The position numbers were made by a program, and so were the translations under genes. The notes below the pieces were generated by a model. That model did no database searches. It was given only the letters and a program-made list of their open reading frames with translations, and was not told the origin of the DNA. 30,837 nt of DNA, from assembly GCF_030825805.1 (NCBI RefSeq), contig NZ_JAPJPF010000021.1, positions 1 to 30,837 of the forward strand. Direction: 5' to 3'. The stretch is from Streptococcus sp. Lineage in GTDB: Bacteria; Bacillota; Bacilli; Lactobacillales; Streptococcaceae. Positions 14,423-22,592 of the stretch are shown here, piece after piece; positions within the stretch are counted from its first letter, which is position 1; every line of letters begins with the position of its first letter.

Positions 14423-16858
14423 ATGGAATACTATTTCTCAGGAACCATTGAGCGGGTCATTTTTGAAAATCAAAGTAGTTTTTTCCGTATCTTATTGTTG
14501 GATATCAATGATACAGATGCAGAGGACTATGATGACTTTGACATTATCGTCACTGGAACGATGGCAGATATCGTCGAAGGAGAAGATTATACCTTCTGGG
14601 GAGAACTGGTCCATCATCCGAAATATGGCCAACAGTTGCAAATGAATCGCTATGAACGAGCCAAACCCACTAGCAAAGGCTTGGTGAAATACTTTTCTAG
14701 CGACCATTTTAAAGGGATCGGACTCAAAACGGCCCAAAAAATCGTGGATCTCTATGGCGAGGATACCATTGATAAAATTCTGCAAGCACCTGAAAAACTG
14801 GCCTCTATCTCCGGACTTTCTAAAAAGAATCGCGAGGCCTTTGTCGAAAAACTACAGCTCAACTATGGTACGGAACGCGTCCTCGCCCAACTTGCTAACT
14901 ATGGCATCCCTAATAAACTAGCCTTCCAAATCCAGGATTTCTACAAGGAAGAAACCTTGCAAATCGTCGAATCAGCTCCTTATCAACTGGTCGAAGATAT
15001 TCAAGGAATGGGCTTTAAAATTGCCGACCAATTAGCAGAAGAATTAGGGATTGCCAGTGATGCACCTGAACGCTTCCGAGCAGGACTGGTTCATAGTCTT
15101 TTAACCCTCTCCTTAGAAACAGGGGACACCTACGTTGAAGCCAAAGAATTGCTCCAAGCCACCATCCAACTCTTAGAAGCATCTCGTCCAGTCGAGCTCG
15201 ATCCAGCCAGCGTCGCCCAAGAATTGGCCAGTCTCATCGAAGAAGACAAGGTGCAAAACATTGACACTAAGATTTTCAACAACAGCCTCTTCTTTGCAGA
15301 AGAAGGGATCCGAAGCCATATCGGTCGCCTGTTAGAAAAAGGAAAGCAAGAATCTTTCGAAGCAGAAAAAATCGAACAAACGATCGATGACATTGAAGAA
15401 GATCTCCATATCCACTACGATCCCATCCAACGGAAGGCTATCCGGGAAGCCATCCAGCAAAAGGTCTTCGTGCTAACAGGTGGACCAGGAACAGGGAAAA
15501 CAACCGTTATCAATGGAATTATCGGAACCTATGCCCGCCTGCACCAATTGGATCTTCGGAAAAAATCTCAATTACCAATCCTCTTAGCTGCTCCAACCGG
15601 TCGAGCAGCCCGTCGAATGAGTGAACTGACAGGTCTTCCGAGCGCCACCATTCATCGTCACTTAGGAATGACGGGAGACGACGACACGAGCCACTTGGAT
15701 GATTATCTCGATGCGGATTTTGTCATTGTCGATGAATTCTCTATGGTGGATACTTGGCTGGCCAATCAGCTTCTCAGCAATATCTCCTCCAATACCAAAC
15801 TCTTAATCGTTGGAGATGCCGATCAGCTTCCTTCTGTGAGTCCTGGGCAAGTCTTGTCCGATCTCCTACAGATCCCCAGCATCCCTCAAGTCAAACTGGA
15901 ACACATCTTCCGTCAAAGTGAAGATTCGACTATCGTCACTTTGGCCAGTCAGATTCGCAAAGGCCAACTGCCTCCTGATTTCACAGAGAAAAAACCTGAT
16001 CGTTCCTACTTTGAAGCACCGAGTGAGCTCATCGCTCCCATGATTGAAAAAATTACCAGCGCTGCTCTTCGCAACGGCATTCCGGCTCGAGACATCCAGG
16101 TCCTCGCTCCGATGTATCGAGGTTCTGCAGGCATTGACCAGATTAACAGTCTCATGCAAGAGCTCCTCAATCCATTAGAAACGGGTGCTCTATTCTTTCA
16201 AGCACTGGACTGTCAGTATCGAAATGGTGACAAGGTCATCCACCTGGTCAATGATGCCGAAAGCAATGTCTTTAACGGAGATATTGGCTACATCACCGAC
16301 CTCTTGCCAGCTAAGTATACCGAATCCAAACAAGATGAACTCACCATCCAATTTGATGGCAATGAATTGGTCTACCCCCGCAATGAATGGTACAAGATTC
16401 GCCTGGCTTATGCCATGAGCATCCACAAGTCACAGGGAAGCGAATTTCCTGTGGTCATCCTTCCTCTGACCAATCAGAGCCGCCGCATGCTCCAGCGCAA
16501 TCTGATCTACACAGCCATTACCCGTTCGAAAAGCAAACTCATCCTCCTGGGAGAATACACTGCATTTGACTTTGCGACAAAGAATACCGGAACCGCTCGA
16601 AAAACCTATCTGATTGAGCGTTTTTCGGATGGGATTCCTCAAGGTAGAGACTCTGCCTCACAGAGCCCTGTCCACCTGGAAGAGCCCATTAAAAAAGCTG
16701 AGCCCCAAAGGGAGCCTGTCTCAATTGAAAACCACTCTGACCCACCTGCTTCCCCAACTTCTCAACAAGGCTATCGATTAACAGAGGACAACTACTTAAG
16801 CATTGATCCCATGATTGGCCTCACAGAGGAAGAAATTCAACAGTTCTTCAAAAACTAG
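14423..16858 (+). CDS. recD2: RecD2 5'-3' DNA helicase
   Basis: An 811-aa SF1B helicase found in bacteria without a RecBCD complex; linked to DNA repair and replication-fork maintenance. An N-terminal OB-like region (1-80) is followed by helix-hairpin-helix repeats (about 95-205: HFKGIGLKTAQKI, SISGLSKKNREAF, IQGMGFKIADQL). The motor has Walker A GGPGTGKTT (353-361), motif Ia APTGRAARR (390-398), Walker B VIVDEFSMVD (434-443), VGDADQLPSVSPG, and the C-terminal motif AMSIHKSQGSEFP with YTAITRSK. The last 90 or so residues are proline/serine-rich and low in conservation. ATG 14423 follows AAAGGAAA. It lies downstream of the lepB terminator and no clear own promoter was found. Confidence 0.96.
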   Translation: MEYYFSGTIERVIFENQSSFFRILLLDINDTDAEDYDDFDIIVTGTMADIVEGEDYTFWGELVHHPKYGQQLQMNRYERAKPTSKGLVKYFSSDHFKGIGLKTAQKIVDLYGEDTIDKILQAPEKLASISGLSKKNREAFVEKLQLNYGTERVLAQLANYGIPNKLAFQIQDFYKEETLQIVESAPYQLVEDIQGMGFKIADQLAEELGIASDAPERFRAGLVHSLLTLSLETGDTYVEAKELLQATIQLLEASRPVELDPASVAQELASLIEEDKVQNIDTKIFNNSLFFAEEGIRSHIGRLLEKGKQESFEAEKIEQTIDDIEEDLHIHYDPIQRKAIREAIQQKVFVLTGGPGTGKTTVINGIIGTYARLHQLDLRKKSQLPILLAAPTGRAARRMSELTGLPSATIHRHLGMTGDDDTSHLDDYLDADFVIVDEFSMVDTWLANQLLSNISSNTKLLIVGDADQLPSVSPGQVLSDLLQIPSIPQVKLEHIFRQSEDSTIVTLASQIRKGQLPPDFTEKKPDRSYFEAPSELIAPMIEKITSAALRNGIPARDIQVLAPMYRGSAGIDQINSLMQELLNPLETGALFFQALDCQYRNGDKVIHLVNDAESNVFNGDIGYITDLLPAKYTESKQDELTIQFDGNELVYPRNEWYKIRLAYAMSIHKSQGSEFPVVILPLTNQSRRMLQRNLIYTAITRSKSKLILLGEYTAFDFATKNTGTARKTYLIERFSDGIPQGRDSASQSPVHLEEPIKKAEPQREPVSIENHSDPPASPTSQQGYRLTEDNYLSIDPMIGLTEEEIQQFFKN

Positions 16859-16860
16859 CT

Positions 16861-16900
16861 AAAAATTCCCCGTAGGTCAAGTATACCTACGGGGTTTCTT
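16861..16900. terminator. Bidirectional terminator between recD2 and dinB
   Basis: Perfect 10-bp stem CCCCGTAGGT (16868-16877)/ACCTACGGGG (16885-16894) with a 7-nt loop. T-rich tracts follow in both directions. The dinB stop codon lies within the stem. Confidence 0.9.
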
Positions 16901-17999
16901 CTATTAGAGATCCTGCATATGATTCCTGAGACTCGGAAGAAAAATTAGTGAGGGTCACCCCTAAAAGGCGAATACCTGAGGAGTTACTTTCTAGGCTCTG
17001 GTAGAGCTCCTGGGCAAGTCTCTGAATGACTTCAGGGTCTCTGGTTGCTTCCTCTAAACTTCGTCTCTTGGTCAAGGTCGTAAAATCGGCATAACGAATC
17101 TTTAGCACCAAGGTCTTACCAATTTTCTGATGCTTGGCCAAACTGCTCGCTACCTTTTCAGATAGGTTGGTTAATTCTTTTAGCACATCATCCTCGGCCA
17201 CCAGCAATTTTCGATAGGTGCGTTCCTTCCCAATGGACTTGCGAATGCGATTGCTCTTAACCGGACTATTATGAATCCCCCGAGCCTTTCGATAGAGATC
17301 AAAACCAAAACGACCGAAGTGATCGATGAGAGTCATTTCCGGCACTTCTAAGAGATCTGCACCAGTATAAATTCCCAAATCATGAAGTCGCTCCACTGTC
17401 CGTTTCCCCACACCATGAAACTTAGCAACATCCAGCTGACTTAAAAAGTCTTGAGCTTGCTCGGGTAAAATGACGGTCAGTCCCTGAGGCTTCTGGTAAT
17501 CACTGGCAATTTTTGCTAGAAACTTATTGTAGGAAACTCCGGCAGAAGCAGTTAGGTGCAATTCATTCCAAATAGCATGCTGAATCAAGCGAGCTACCTT
17601 GACAGCAGACTGAAGACCAAGCTTATTGTTGGTCACATCCAGATAGGCTTCATCAATGCTCATAGGCTCAATCAGATCGGTGTAGCGTTTAAATATTTCT
17701 CTGACTTGGAGACCGACTGCCTGGTACTTCTCGTAGTTTCCAGGGATGAAAACTGCCTGAGGACACCGTTCATAGGCCTCTTTGGAACTCATAGCCGAAT
17801 GGACACCATATTTTCTGGCTTCGTAATTACAAGTCGACACCACTCCTCTTCCGCCAGACAAACGGGGATCATGGCCAATAATGACAGGCTTTCCCTTCAA
17901 TTCAGGATGGTCACGCTCTTCAACGGACGCAAAAAAGGCATCCATATCGATATGAATGATTTTACGGCTCGTATCATTGACTAAAGGAAATATGAGCAT
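16887..17999 (-). CDS. dinB: DNA polymerase IV (Y family)
   Basis: A 370-aa translesion polymerase. [17 protein letters not shown] holds the metal ligand D18 and the steric-gate aromatic F23. MSIDEAYLD holds D116 and E117, the second catalytic acidic pair. The thumb helix-hairpin-helix [13 protein letters not shown] and the little-finger region with SIGKERTY are intact. No clear beta-clamp motif is seen at the extreme C terminus. The start at ATG 17999 follows AGGAGG and gives the family N terminus MLIFPLVND; a TTG two codons upstream is rejected. It is divergent from pfl. No SOS operator was recognised; a TATAAT (18017-18022) is the probable -10. Confidence 0.95.
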   Translation of the reverse strand: MLIFPLVNDTSRKIIHIDMDAFFASVEERDHPELKGKPVIIGHDPRLSGGRGVVSTCNYEARKYGVHSAMSSKEAYERCPQAVFIPGNYEKYQAVGLQVREIFKRYTDLIEPMSIDEAYLDVTNNKLGLQSAVKVARLIQHAIWNELHLTASAGVSYNKFLAKIASDYQKPQGLTVILPEQAQDFLSQLDVAKFHGVGKRTVERLHDLGIYTGADLLEVPEMTLIDHFGRFGFDLYRKARGIHNSPVKSNRIRKSIGKERTYRKLLVAEDDVLKELTNLSEKVASSLAKHQKIGKTLVLKIRYADFTTLTKRRSLEEATRDPEVIQRLAQELYQSLESNSSGIRLLGVTLTNFSSESQESYAGSLIEETP

Positions 18000-18016
18000 G
18001 GGCAACCTCCTCTTTC

Positions 18017-18022
18017 ATTATA
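18017..18022 (-). promoter_or_regulatory. dinB -10 element
   Basis: Minus strand TATAAT, 18 bp before the start codon. The -35 is not evident, so strength is uncertain. Confidence 0.4.
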
Positions 18023-18073
18023 TCCCTATCAACGATTTTTTCCTACTAATTTTCACTTCTCCCAAGACAAAAA

Positions 18074-18112
18074 TATAATACAGTTTATCCATATATCCCC
18101 TTCTGTATTATA
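18074..18112. repeat. Perfect inverted repeat in the dinB-pfl divergent region
   Basis: TATAATACAG (18074-18083) and CTGTATTATA (18103-18112) are exact reverse complements with a 19-nt spacer. Each arm contains a TATAAT on one strand. It lies between the two divergent start sites and could be an operator, a pair of facing -10s, or an RNA hairpin. Confidence 0.5.
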
Positions 18113-18142
18113 AAAGAATCCAAAATCTTTTTGCTATTCCCT

Positions 18143-18171
18143 TTGTGAAACCGATTTCCATATGGTATACT
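18143..18171 (+). promoter_or_regulatory. pfl promoter
   Basis: TTGTGA (18143-18148), 17 bp, TATACT (18166-18171), with TGG before the -10 (extended -10). The untranslated leader is about 47 nt. Confidence 0.7.
18146..18159 (+). promoter_or_regulatory. CcpA cre-like site overlapping a Rex-like half site at pfl
   Basis: TGAAACCGATTTCC fits the cre consensus TGNAANCGNWNNCW at all positions but the last. The preceding bases make TTGTGAAA (18143-18150), identical to one half of the Rex operator; the opposite half (TTTCCATA) is poor. Binding between -35 and -10 would block transcription. Confidence 0.5.
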
Positions 18172-18224
18172 ACTATTGTAAGTGCAACAGATTTGTTGCT
18201 AGAAAGACAAAAGAGGATTTAAAC

Positions 18225-20540
18225 ATGGTTGTTAAAACAGTTGTTGAAGCACAAGACATTTTTGACAAAGCCTGGGAAGGCTTCCAAGGTGAAGACTGGA
18301 AAGAAAGAGCCAGTGTCTCACGCTTTGTACAAGCTAACTACACTCCATATGATGGAGACGAAAGCTTCCTAGCTGGCCCAACAGAACGTTCACTTCACAT
18401 CAAGAAGATTGTTGAAGAAACAAAAGCACACTACGAAGAAACTCGTTTCCCATACGATAACCGTCCAACATCTATCGCTGATATCGCAGCTGGATATATC
18501 GACAAAGAAAACGAAGTCATCTTCGGTATCCAAAATGATGAATTGTTCAAATTGAACTTCATGCCTCGTGGTGGTATCCGTATGGCGGAAACTACTTTGA
18601 AAGAAAATGGATATGAGCCAGATCCAGCTGTGCATGAAATCTTCACTAAATATGTAACAACAGTTAACGACGGTATCTTCCGTGCTTATACTACAAACAT
18701 CCGTCGTGCACGTCACGCTCACACAGTAACTGGTCTTCCAGATGCATACTCACGTGGACGTATCATCGGGGTTTATGCTCGTTTGGCCCTTTACGGAGCT
18801 GACTACTTGATGGCTGAAAAAGCAAACGACTGGAACGCGATTACTGAAATCGATGAAGAATCAATCCGTCTTCGTGAAGAAGTAAACCTTCAATACCAAG
18901 CACTTCAAGAAGTTGTTAAATTGGGTGACCTTTATGGTGTAGACGTACGTCGTCCTGCCTTCGATACAAAAGAAGCAATCCAATGGACAAACATCGCCTT
19001 CATGGCTGTCTGCCGTGTGATCAACGGTGCTGCTACTTCTCTTGGACGTGTGCCAATCGTTTTGGATATCTACGCTGAACGTGACTTGGCTCGTGGTACT
19101 TACACTGAATCAGAAATCCAAGAATTCGTTGACGATTTCGTTATGAAATTGCGTACTGTTAAATTTGCTCGTACAAAAGCTTACGACCAATTGTACTCAG
19201 GTGACCCAACCTTCATCACAACTTCTATGGCTGGTATGGGTAACGACGGACGTCACCGTGTTACTAAGATGGACTACCGTTTCTTGAACACTTTGGACAA
19301 CATCGGTAACTCTCCAGAACCAAACTTGACAGTTCTTTGGACTGACAAATTACCATACAGCTTCCGTCGCTACTGTATGCACATGAGCCACAAACACTCT
19401 TCTATCCAATACGAAGGTGTAACTACTATGGCTAAAGACGGATACGGTGAAATGAGCTGTATCTCATGTTGTGTATCTCCACTTGACCCAGAAAACGAAG
19501 AACAACGCCACAACATCCAATACTTCGGTGCTCGTGTAAACGTTCTTAAAGCTCTTCTTACTGGTTTGAACGGTGGTTACGACGATGTTCATAAAGACTA
19601 CAAAGTATTTGACATCGATCCTATCCGTGACGAAGTTCTTGAATTCGAATCTGTTAAAGCAAACTTTGAAAAATCTCTTGACTGGTTGACTGACACTTAT
19701 GTAGATGCTTTGAACATCATCCACTACATGACTGATAAGTACAACTACGAAGCAGTTCAAATGGCCTTCTTGCCAACTCACCAACGCGCTAACATGGGAT
19801 TCGGTATCTGTGGATTCGCTAACACTGTTGATACTTTGTCAGCAATCAAATACGCTACTGTTAAACCAATCCGTGACGAAGATGGCTACATCTACGATTA
19901 CGAAACAATCGGTGAATACCCACGTTGGGGTGAAGATGACCCACGTTCTAACGAATTGGCAGAATGGTTGATCGAAGCTTACACTACTCGTCTTCGCAGC
20001 CACAAGCTTTACAAGAACGCTGAAGCAACTGTGTCACTTCTTACCATCACTTCTAACGTTGCTTACTCTAAACAAACTGGTAACTCACCAGTCCACAAAG
20101 GGGTATACCTCAACGAAGATGGTTCTGTGAACATGTCTAAATTGGAATTCTTCTCACCAGGTGCTAACCCATCTAACAAAGCTAAAGGTGGATGGTTGCA
20201 AAACTTGAACTCACTTGCTAGCCTTGACTTTGGTTACGCAGCTGACGGTATCTCATTGACAACTCAAGTATCACCACGTGCTCTTGGTAAAACTCGTGAC
20301 GAACAAGTAGACAACTTGGTAACTATCCTTGATGGATACTTCGAAAACGGTGGACAACACGTTAACTTGAACGTTATGGACTTGTCAGACGTTTACGAAA
20401 AGATCATGAGCGGTGAAGATGTTATCGTACGTATCTCTGGATACTGTGTAAACACTAAATACCTCACTCCAGAACAAAAAACTGAATTGACACAACGTGT
20501 CTTCCACGAAGTTCTTTCTATGGACGATGCATTGAGCTAA
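18225..20540 (+). CDS. pfl: Formate acetyltransferase (pyruvate formate-lyase)
   Basis: A 771-aa glycyl radical enzyme converting pyruvate and CoA to acetyl-CoA and formate under anaerobic, sugar-limited conditions. The catalytic cysteine pair is C415-C416 in [13 protein letters not shown]. The radical glycine is G739 in [12 protein letters not shown]; it is activated by PflA, not encoded here. The strongly biased codon use (GTT/GGT/CGT, AAC, TAC) marks a highly expressed gene and differs from its neighbours. The ATG at 18225 has AGAGGA upstream; a frame open from 18162 would include the promoter and is rejected. It is monocistronic, ending in a strong terminator. Confidence 0.98.
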   Translation: MVVKTVVEAQDIFDKAWEGFQGEDWKERASVSRFVQANYTPYDGDESFLAGPTERSLHIKKIVEETKAHYEETRFPYDNRPTSIADIAAGYIDKENEVIFGIQNDELFKLNFMPRGGIRMAETTLKENGYEPDPAVHEIFTKYVTTVNDGIFRAYTTNIRRARHAHTVTGLPDAYSRGRIIGVYARLALYGADYLMAEKANDWNAITEIDEESIRLREEVNLQYQALQEVVKLGDLYGVDVRRPAFDTKEAIQWTNIAFMAVCRVINGAATSLGRVPIVLDIYAERDLARGTYTESEIQEFVDDFVMKLRTVKFARTKAYDQLYSGDPTFITTSMAGMGNDGRHRVTKMDYRFLNTLDNIGNSPEPNLTVLWTDKLPYSFRRYCMHMSHKHSSIQYEGVTTMAKDGYGEMSCISCCVSPLDPENEEQRHNIQYFGARVNVLKALLTGLNGGYDDVHKDYKVFDIDPIRDEVLEFESVKANFEKSLDWLTDTYVDALNIIHYMTDKYNYEAVQMAFLPTHQRANMGFGICGFANTVDTLSAIKYATVKPIRDEDGYIYDYETIGEYPRWGEDDPRSNELAEWLIEAYTTRLRSHKLYKNAEATVSLLTITSNVAYSKQTGNSPVHKGVYLNEDGSVNMSKLEFFSPGANPSNKAKGGWLQNLNSLASLDFGYAADGISLTTQVSPRALGKTRDEQVDNLVTILDGYFENGGQHVNLNVMDLSDVYEKIMSGEDVIVRISGYCVNTKYLTPEQKTELTQRVFHEVLSMDDALS

Positions 20541-20558
20541 GATTCAAATAGATTTTTC

Positions 20559-20587
20559 AAACCAGCCGGAAACGGCTGGTTTTTTCT
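20559..20587 (+). terminator. pfl terminator
   Basis: Perfect 10-bp stem AAACCAGCCG (20559-20568)/CGGCTGGTTT (20573-20582) with a GAAA tetraloop and a run of T. Confidence 0.92.
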
Positions 20588-20639
20588 TGTCCTGTCTTGA
20601 CTAAATCCGTGGTAACACTAGTACAAATCAGTGAAATTT

Positions 20640-20648
20640 TGATATAAT
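20640..20648 (+). promoter_or_regulatory. Extended -10 promoter of the threonine/serine exporter pair
   Basis: TGATATAAT with TATAAT at 20643-20648, 32 bp before the first start codon; no clear -35. Confidence 0.6.
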
Positions 20649-20680
20649 GGAGACAATCTATTAACAGAACAGGAAGAACA

Positions 20681-21439
20681 ATGGAAGCGTCTAAAGATAT
20701 GGACCGCGTGATTGACGTCCTCATGTTGGCAGGAACCCTCCTTTTAGAGAGTGGTTCTGAAATCCATCGGGTGGAGGATACCATGATCCGGATTGCTCAT
20801 TCTCAAGGAATCGATGATTGCAATGCCTTAGCGATGCCAGTCGCTATTTTCTTTTCAATCGAAAATGCCAATATCACGCGGATGAAGCGGATCCTGCGGA
20901 CCAATTACAATATCGAGAAGGTCTGTGATGTCAATCAGATTTCTCGCCAATTAGTCTCTGGGCACATCAATCTCGAAGAAGCCTACCAAGCCTTGATCCA
21001 ATTGAAGCAGAAGGCAGTCCCTTATACCAATCTCCAGTTAACCATCGCGGCAACTCTTAGTGCCCCTTTTTTCTCCATTATGTTTGGCGGGAATTTTTAT
21101 GATGCGATAGGAGCAGGTATTGCGACCGTCTTTGCCTTTGCTTTCTCTCTAGTCGTTGAGAAATACGTGCGCATCCCTTTTGCCACTGCTTTTGCGGCAG
21201 CCTTTGTCTTTGGCTTTTTGGCCCATATTTGGTCTCAATATAGTGGTTTTCCTTCCAATACCGATCTCATTATTGCCGGTTGTGTCATGCCTTTCGTTCC
21301 TGGGATTGCCATGACCAATGCCGTCAGGGATCTGATGAACAACCACCTCAACTCGGGGATGAGTAAACTCTTTGAGACCCTGCTCATTACTCTTGCCCTT
21401 GGTGCCGGAACGACCGTCGCTCTTGTCCTTATGAAATAG
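20681..21439 (+). CDS. Threonine/serine exporter, N-terminal (ThrE/YjjP-type) subunit
   Basis: A 252-aa membrane protein with the soluble N-terminal domain of ThrE (LMLAGTLLLESGSEIHRVEDTM, residues 14-35) and about five membrane segments from residue 115 onward. The signature VPGIAMTNAVRDLMNNHLNSG (about residue 205) is typical of the family. In Corynebacterium ThrE both halves are one protein; here the second half is the next gene 4 bp downstream, the YjjP/YjjB arrangement. Substrates are inferred: ThrE exports threonine and serine, while YjjPB has been linked to succinate. ATG 20681 follows AGGAAG. Confidence 0.85.
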   Translation: MEASKDMDRVIDVLMLAGTLLLESGSEIHRVEDTMIRIAHSQGIDDCNALAMPVAIFFSIENANITRMKRILRTNYNIEKVCDVNQISRQLVSGHINLEEAYQALIQLKQKAVPYTNLQLTIAATLSAPFFSIMFGGNFYDAIGAGIATVFAFAFSLVVEKYVRIPFATAFAAAFVFGFLAHIWSQYSGFPSNTDLIIAGCVMPFVPGIAMTNAVRDLMNNHLNSGMSKLFETLLITLALGAGTTVALVLMK

Positions 21440-21443
21440 AATC

Positions 21444-21911
21444 ATGAACCTAATCGAATTTTTAATCCAAGCGGTGGCAAGTTTGATTGCCATCATTACC
21501 TTTTTAATCGTCCTCAACGTGCAACGTTCCATGCTAATCCCTGGAGGAATTTTAGGGATGGCTATTTGGTTGCTCTACTATATCTTGAAAGGACCTACCA
21601 ATGTTATTATCGCGACGTTTATTGCAGCGATTGTGGGTTCTTGTATCAGTCAAATTTTAAGTATTATCTATAAGACGCCTGTCGTTGTCTTTATGCTGGC
21701 TATTCTTGCTCCCTTGGTTCCTGGATATATTTCCTATCGGACCACCTATTTCTTTGTTAGTGGCCAATATCGCCAGGCAGTGACCAGCGTGACTCTGGTT
21801 GTTATTCTGGCCTTGGTCATCTCTATCGGGATGGCTAGCGGATCTGTCATCTTGAAACTCTACCATTCCTACCAACGCTACCAAAAAAGAAAAATGACCA
21901 ATGCCAACTAG
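21444..21911 (+). CDS. Threonine/serine exporter, C-terminal (YjjB-type) subunit
   Basis: A 155-aa, almost wholly hydrophobic protein with four to five membrane segments. The motif LAPLVPGYISYRTTYFFVSGQY (from about residue 87) mirrors the VPG...G signature of the partner and marks the ThrE_2 half. The start is 4 bp after the stop of the partner gene, so the two should be made together and act as one carrier. The last codons form one arm of the terminator. Same reservations on substrate as for its partner. Confidence 0.85.
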   Translation: MNLIEFLIQAVASLIAIITFLIVLNVQRSMLIPGGILGMAIWLLYYILKGPTNVIIATFIAAIVGSCISQILSIIYKTPVVVFMLAILAPLVPGYISYRTTYFFVSGQYRQAVTSVTLVVILALVISIGMASGSVILKLYHSYQRYQKRKMTNAN

Positions 21912-21922
21912 CATTGGTTTTT
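21897..21922 (+). terminator. Terminator of the exporter pair
   Basis: ACCAATGC (21897-21904) pairs with GCATTGGT (21911-21918), followed by TTTTT. It begins inside the final codons of the upstream gene. Confidence 0.8.
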
Positions 21923-21935
21923 CAAATTTTATAAG

Positions 21936-21949
21936 TGTAATCGCTTGCA
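21936..21949 (+). promoter_or_regulatory. Perfect cre (CcpA) site upstream of the small membrane protein
   Basis: TGTAATCGCTTGCA matches every defined position of TGNAANCGNWNNCW. It overlaps the -35 (21945-21950) of the following promoter, the arrangement expected for catabolite repression. Confidence 0.7.
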
Positions 21950-21972
21950 TTTTTATTTAAAAGGAATACAAT
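21945..21972 (+). promoter_or_regulatory. Promoter of the small membrane protein gene
   Basis: TTGCAT (21945-21950), 16 bp, TACAAT (21967-21972), 45 bp before the start codon. Confidence 0.65.
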
Positions 21973-22017
21973 GATAGTGAAAAAACAAATCCTTTAGAGT
22001 ATGCGAGGTGTTGCATC

Positions 22018-22248
22018 ATGGTAAGCAAGTATATCAAGTATCTTCCTTGGGGGATTTTAGGAGCAATCAACTCCTATCTAGAAGCAACTAACTATGCACG
22101 CAATTCATTTGACTTGTTCTTTCTGACCTTGAACTTTCTGATTGTATACATCGCTATCATCGTCTTCTACGAAAGGGTTCTAGAAGATAAATGTAAAGAA
22201 CTCTTCACACGGGTTATGAGGAACCCTAAGAAGGATAAGCAAGCCTAA
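22018..22248 (+). CDS. Small membrane protein, function unknown
   Basis: A 76-aa protein. Residues 5-20 (YIKYLPWGILGAINSY) are moderately hydrophobic and residues 31-51 (FDLFFLTLNFLIVYIAIIVF) form a clear membrane helix, followed by a charged cytoplasmic tail (YERVLEDKCKEL and a lysine-rich end). GAGGTG lies 7 nt before the ATG at 22018. It is a single-gene unit with its own promoter and a perfect cre site, so it is probably induced when preferred sugars run out. The tail of the operon runs into the repeat that provides its terminator. I recognise it only as a small streptococcal hypothetical. Confidence 0.75.
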   Translation: MVSKYIKYLPWGILGAINSYLEATNYARNSFDLFFLTLNFLIVYIAIIVFYERVLEDKCKELFTRVMRNPKKDKQA

Positions 22249-22256
22249 CAGTTGAA

Positions 22257-22435
22257 GAGAGTGAGACAGAAATCGGTCATTCGTTAGAATTCGATTTCAT
22301 CGTCCCACCTCCGCACAGTTGAGTAGGGCTGTAAAAGCTGATGAAATCAGCGTAGTAGAGCCCACTCAACCACTGCGTCTTGCTCGATAATCCAAAGACA
22401 ATTGAGAGGCTAGGACTTTTGTCCCAGCCTCTTTT
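22257..22435. repeat. Palindrome-rich intergenic repeat element
   Basis: About 180 bp made of nested inverted repeats. GTGAGAC with GTCCCAC (22261-22267, 22302-22308; one mismatch) enclose GAAATCG with CGATTTC (22269-22275, 22292-22298). GTTGAGT with ACTCAAC (22318-22324, 22364-22370), followed inward by GGGCT/AGCCC, enclose GCTGAT-GAA-ATCAGC (22337-22351). A final hairpin (22406-22431) is the terminator. From memory, closely similar sequences occur in many copies in intergenic regions of viridans streptococci; within this window only the last hairpin has a diverged relative (14338-14363). No believable coding frame is present. Confidence 0.7.
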
Positions 22436-22436
22436 G
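22406..22436 (+). terminator. Terminator at the end of the intergenic repeat
   Basis: GAGGCTAGGAC (22406-22416) pairs with GTCCCAGCCTC (22421-22431), one A.C mismatch, loop TTTT, then TTTT. It would end transcription of the small membrane protein gene. Confidence 0.8.
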
Positions 22437-22538
22437 ATTTTCATCCGCTCTTTTTCAAACAATCCCCTTGACCACCTCGGTCCTAAGAATGATTTCCATA
22501 CGGATCTGGCTTTTTCAAGGGAGTTTTGCTCTCAAATA

Positions 22539-22547
22539 TGGTAAAAT
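22539..22547 (+). promoter_or_regulatory. mvaS extended -10 promoter
   Basis: TGGTAAAAT with TAAAAT at 22542-22547, 45 bp before the ATG; the -35 is weak. Confidence 0.5.
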
Positions 22548-22592
22548 AGTAACGAAATATACTAGTAGATATCAAATTAAAAGAGGTTATTT

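Larger units (their letters stand above)
22249..22592. other. 344-bp intergenic region before mvaS
   Basis: No gene. It holds the palindromic repeat and terminator, then about 100 bp without recognisable structure, then the mvaS promoter. Confidence 0.7.

Noticed and set aside
17556..17984. 142-aa plus-strand frame opposite dinB
   Set aside because: Antisense shadow of the polymerase coding frame without a promoter or SD.
18162..18224. Upstream extension of pfl by 21 codons
   Set aside because: It would begin inside the promoter -10 region; ATG 18225 has an SD and the family N terminus.
18000..18224. LexA/SOS operator for dinB
   Set aside because: No CGAAC/GAAC-type palindrome was found, and streptococci generally lack a classical LexA system.
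22277..22462. 61-aa minus-strand frame in the intergenic repeat
   Set aside because: The sequence is dominated by inverted repeats and a terminator; the frame has no SD and is expected by chance.
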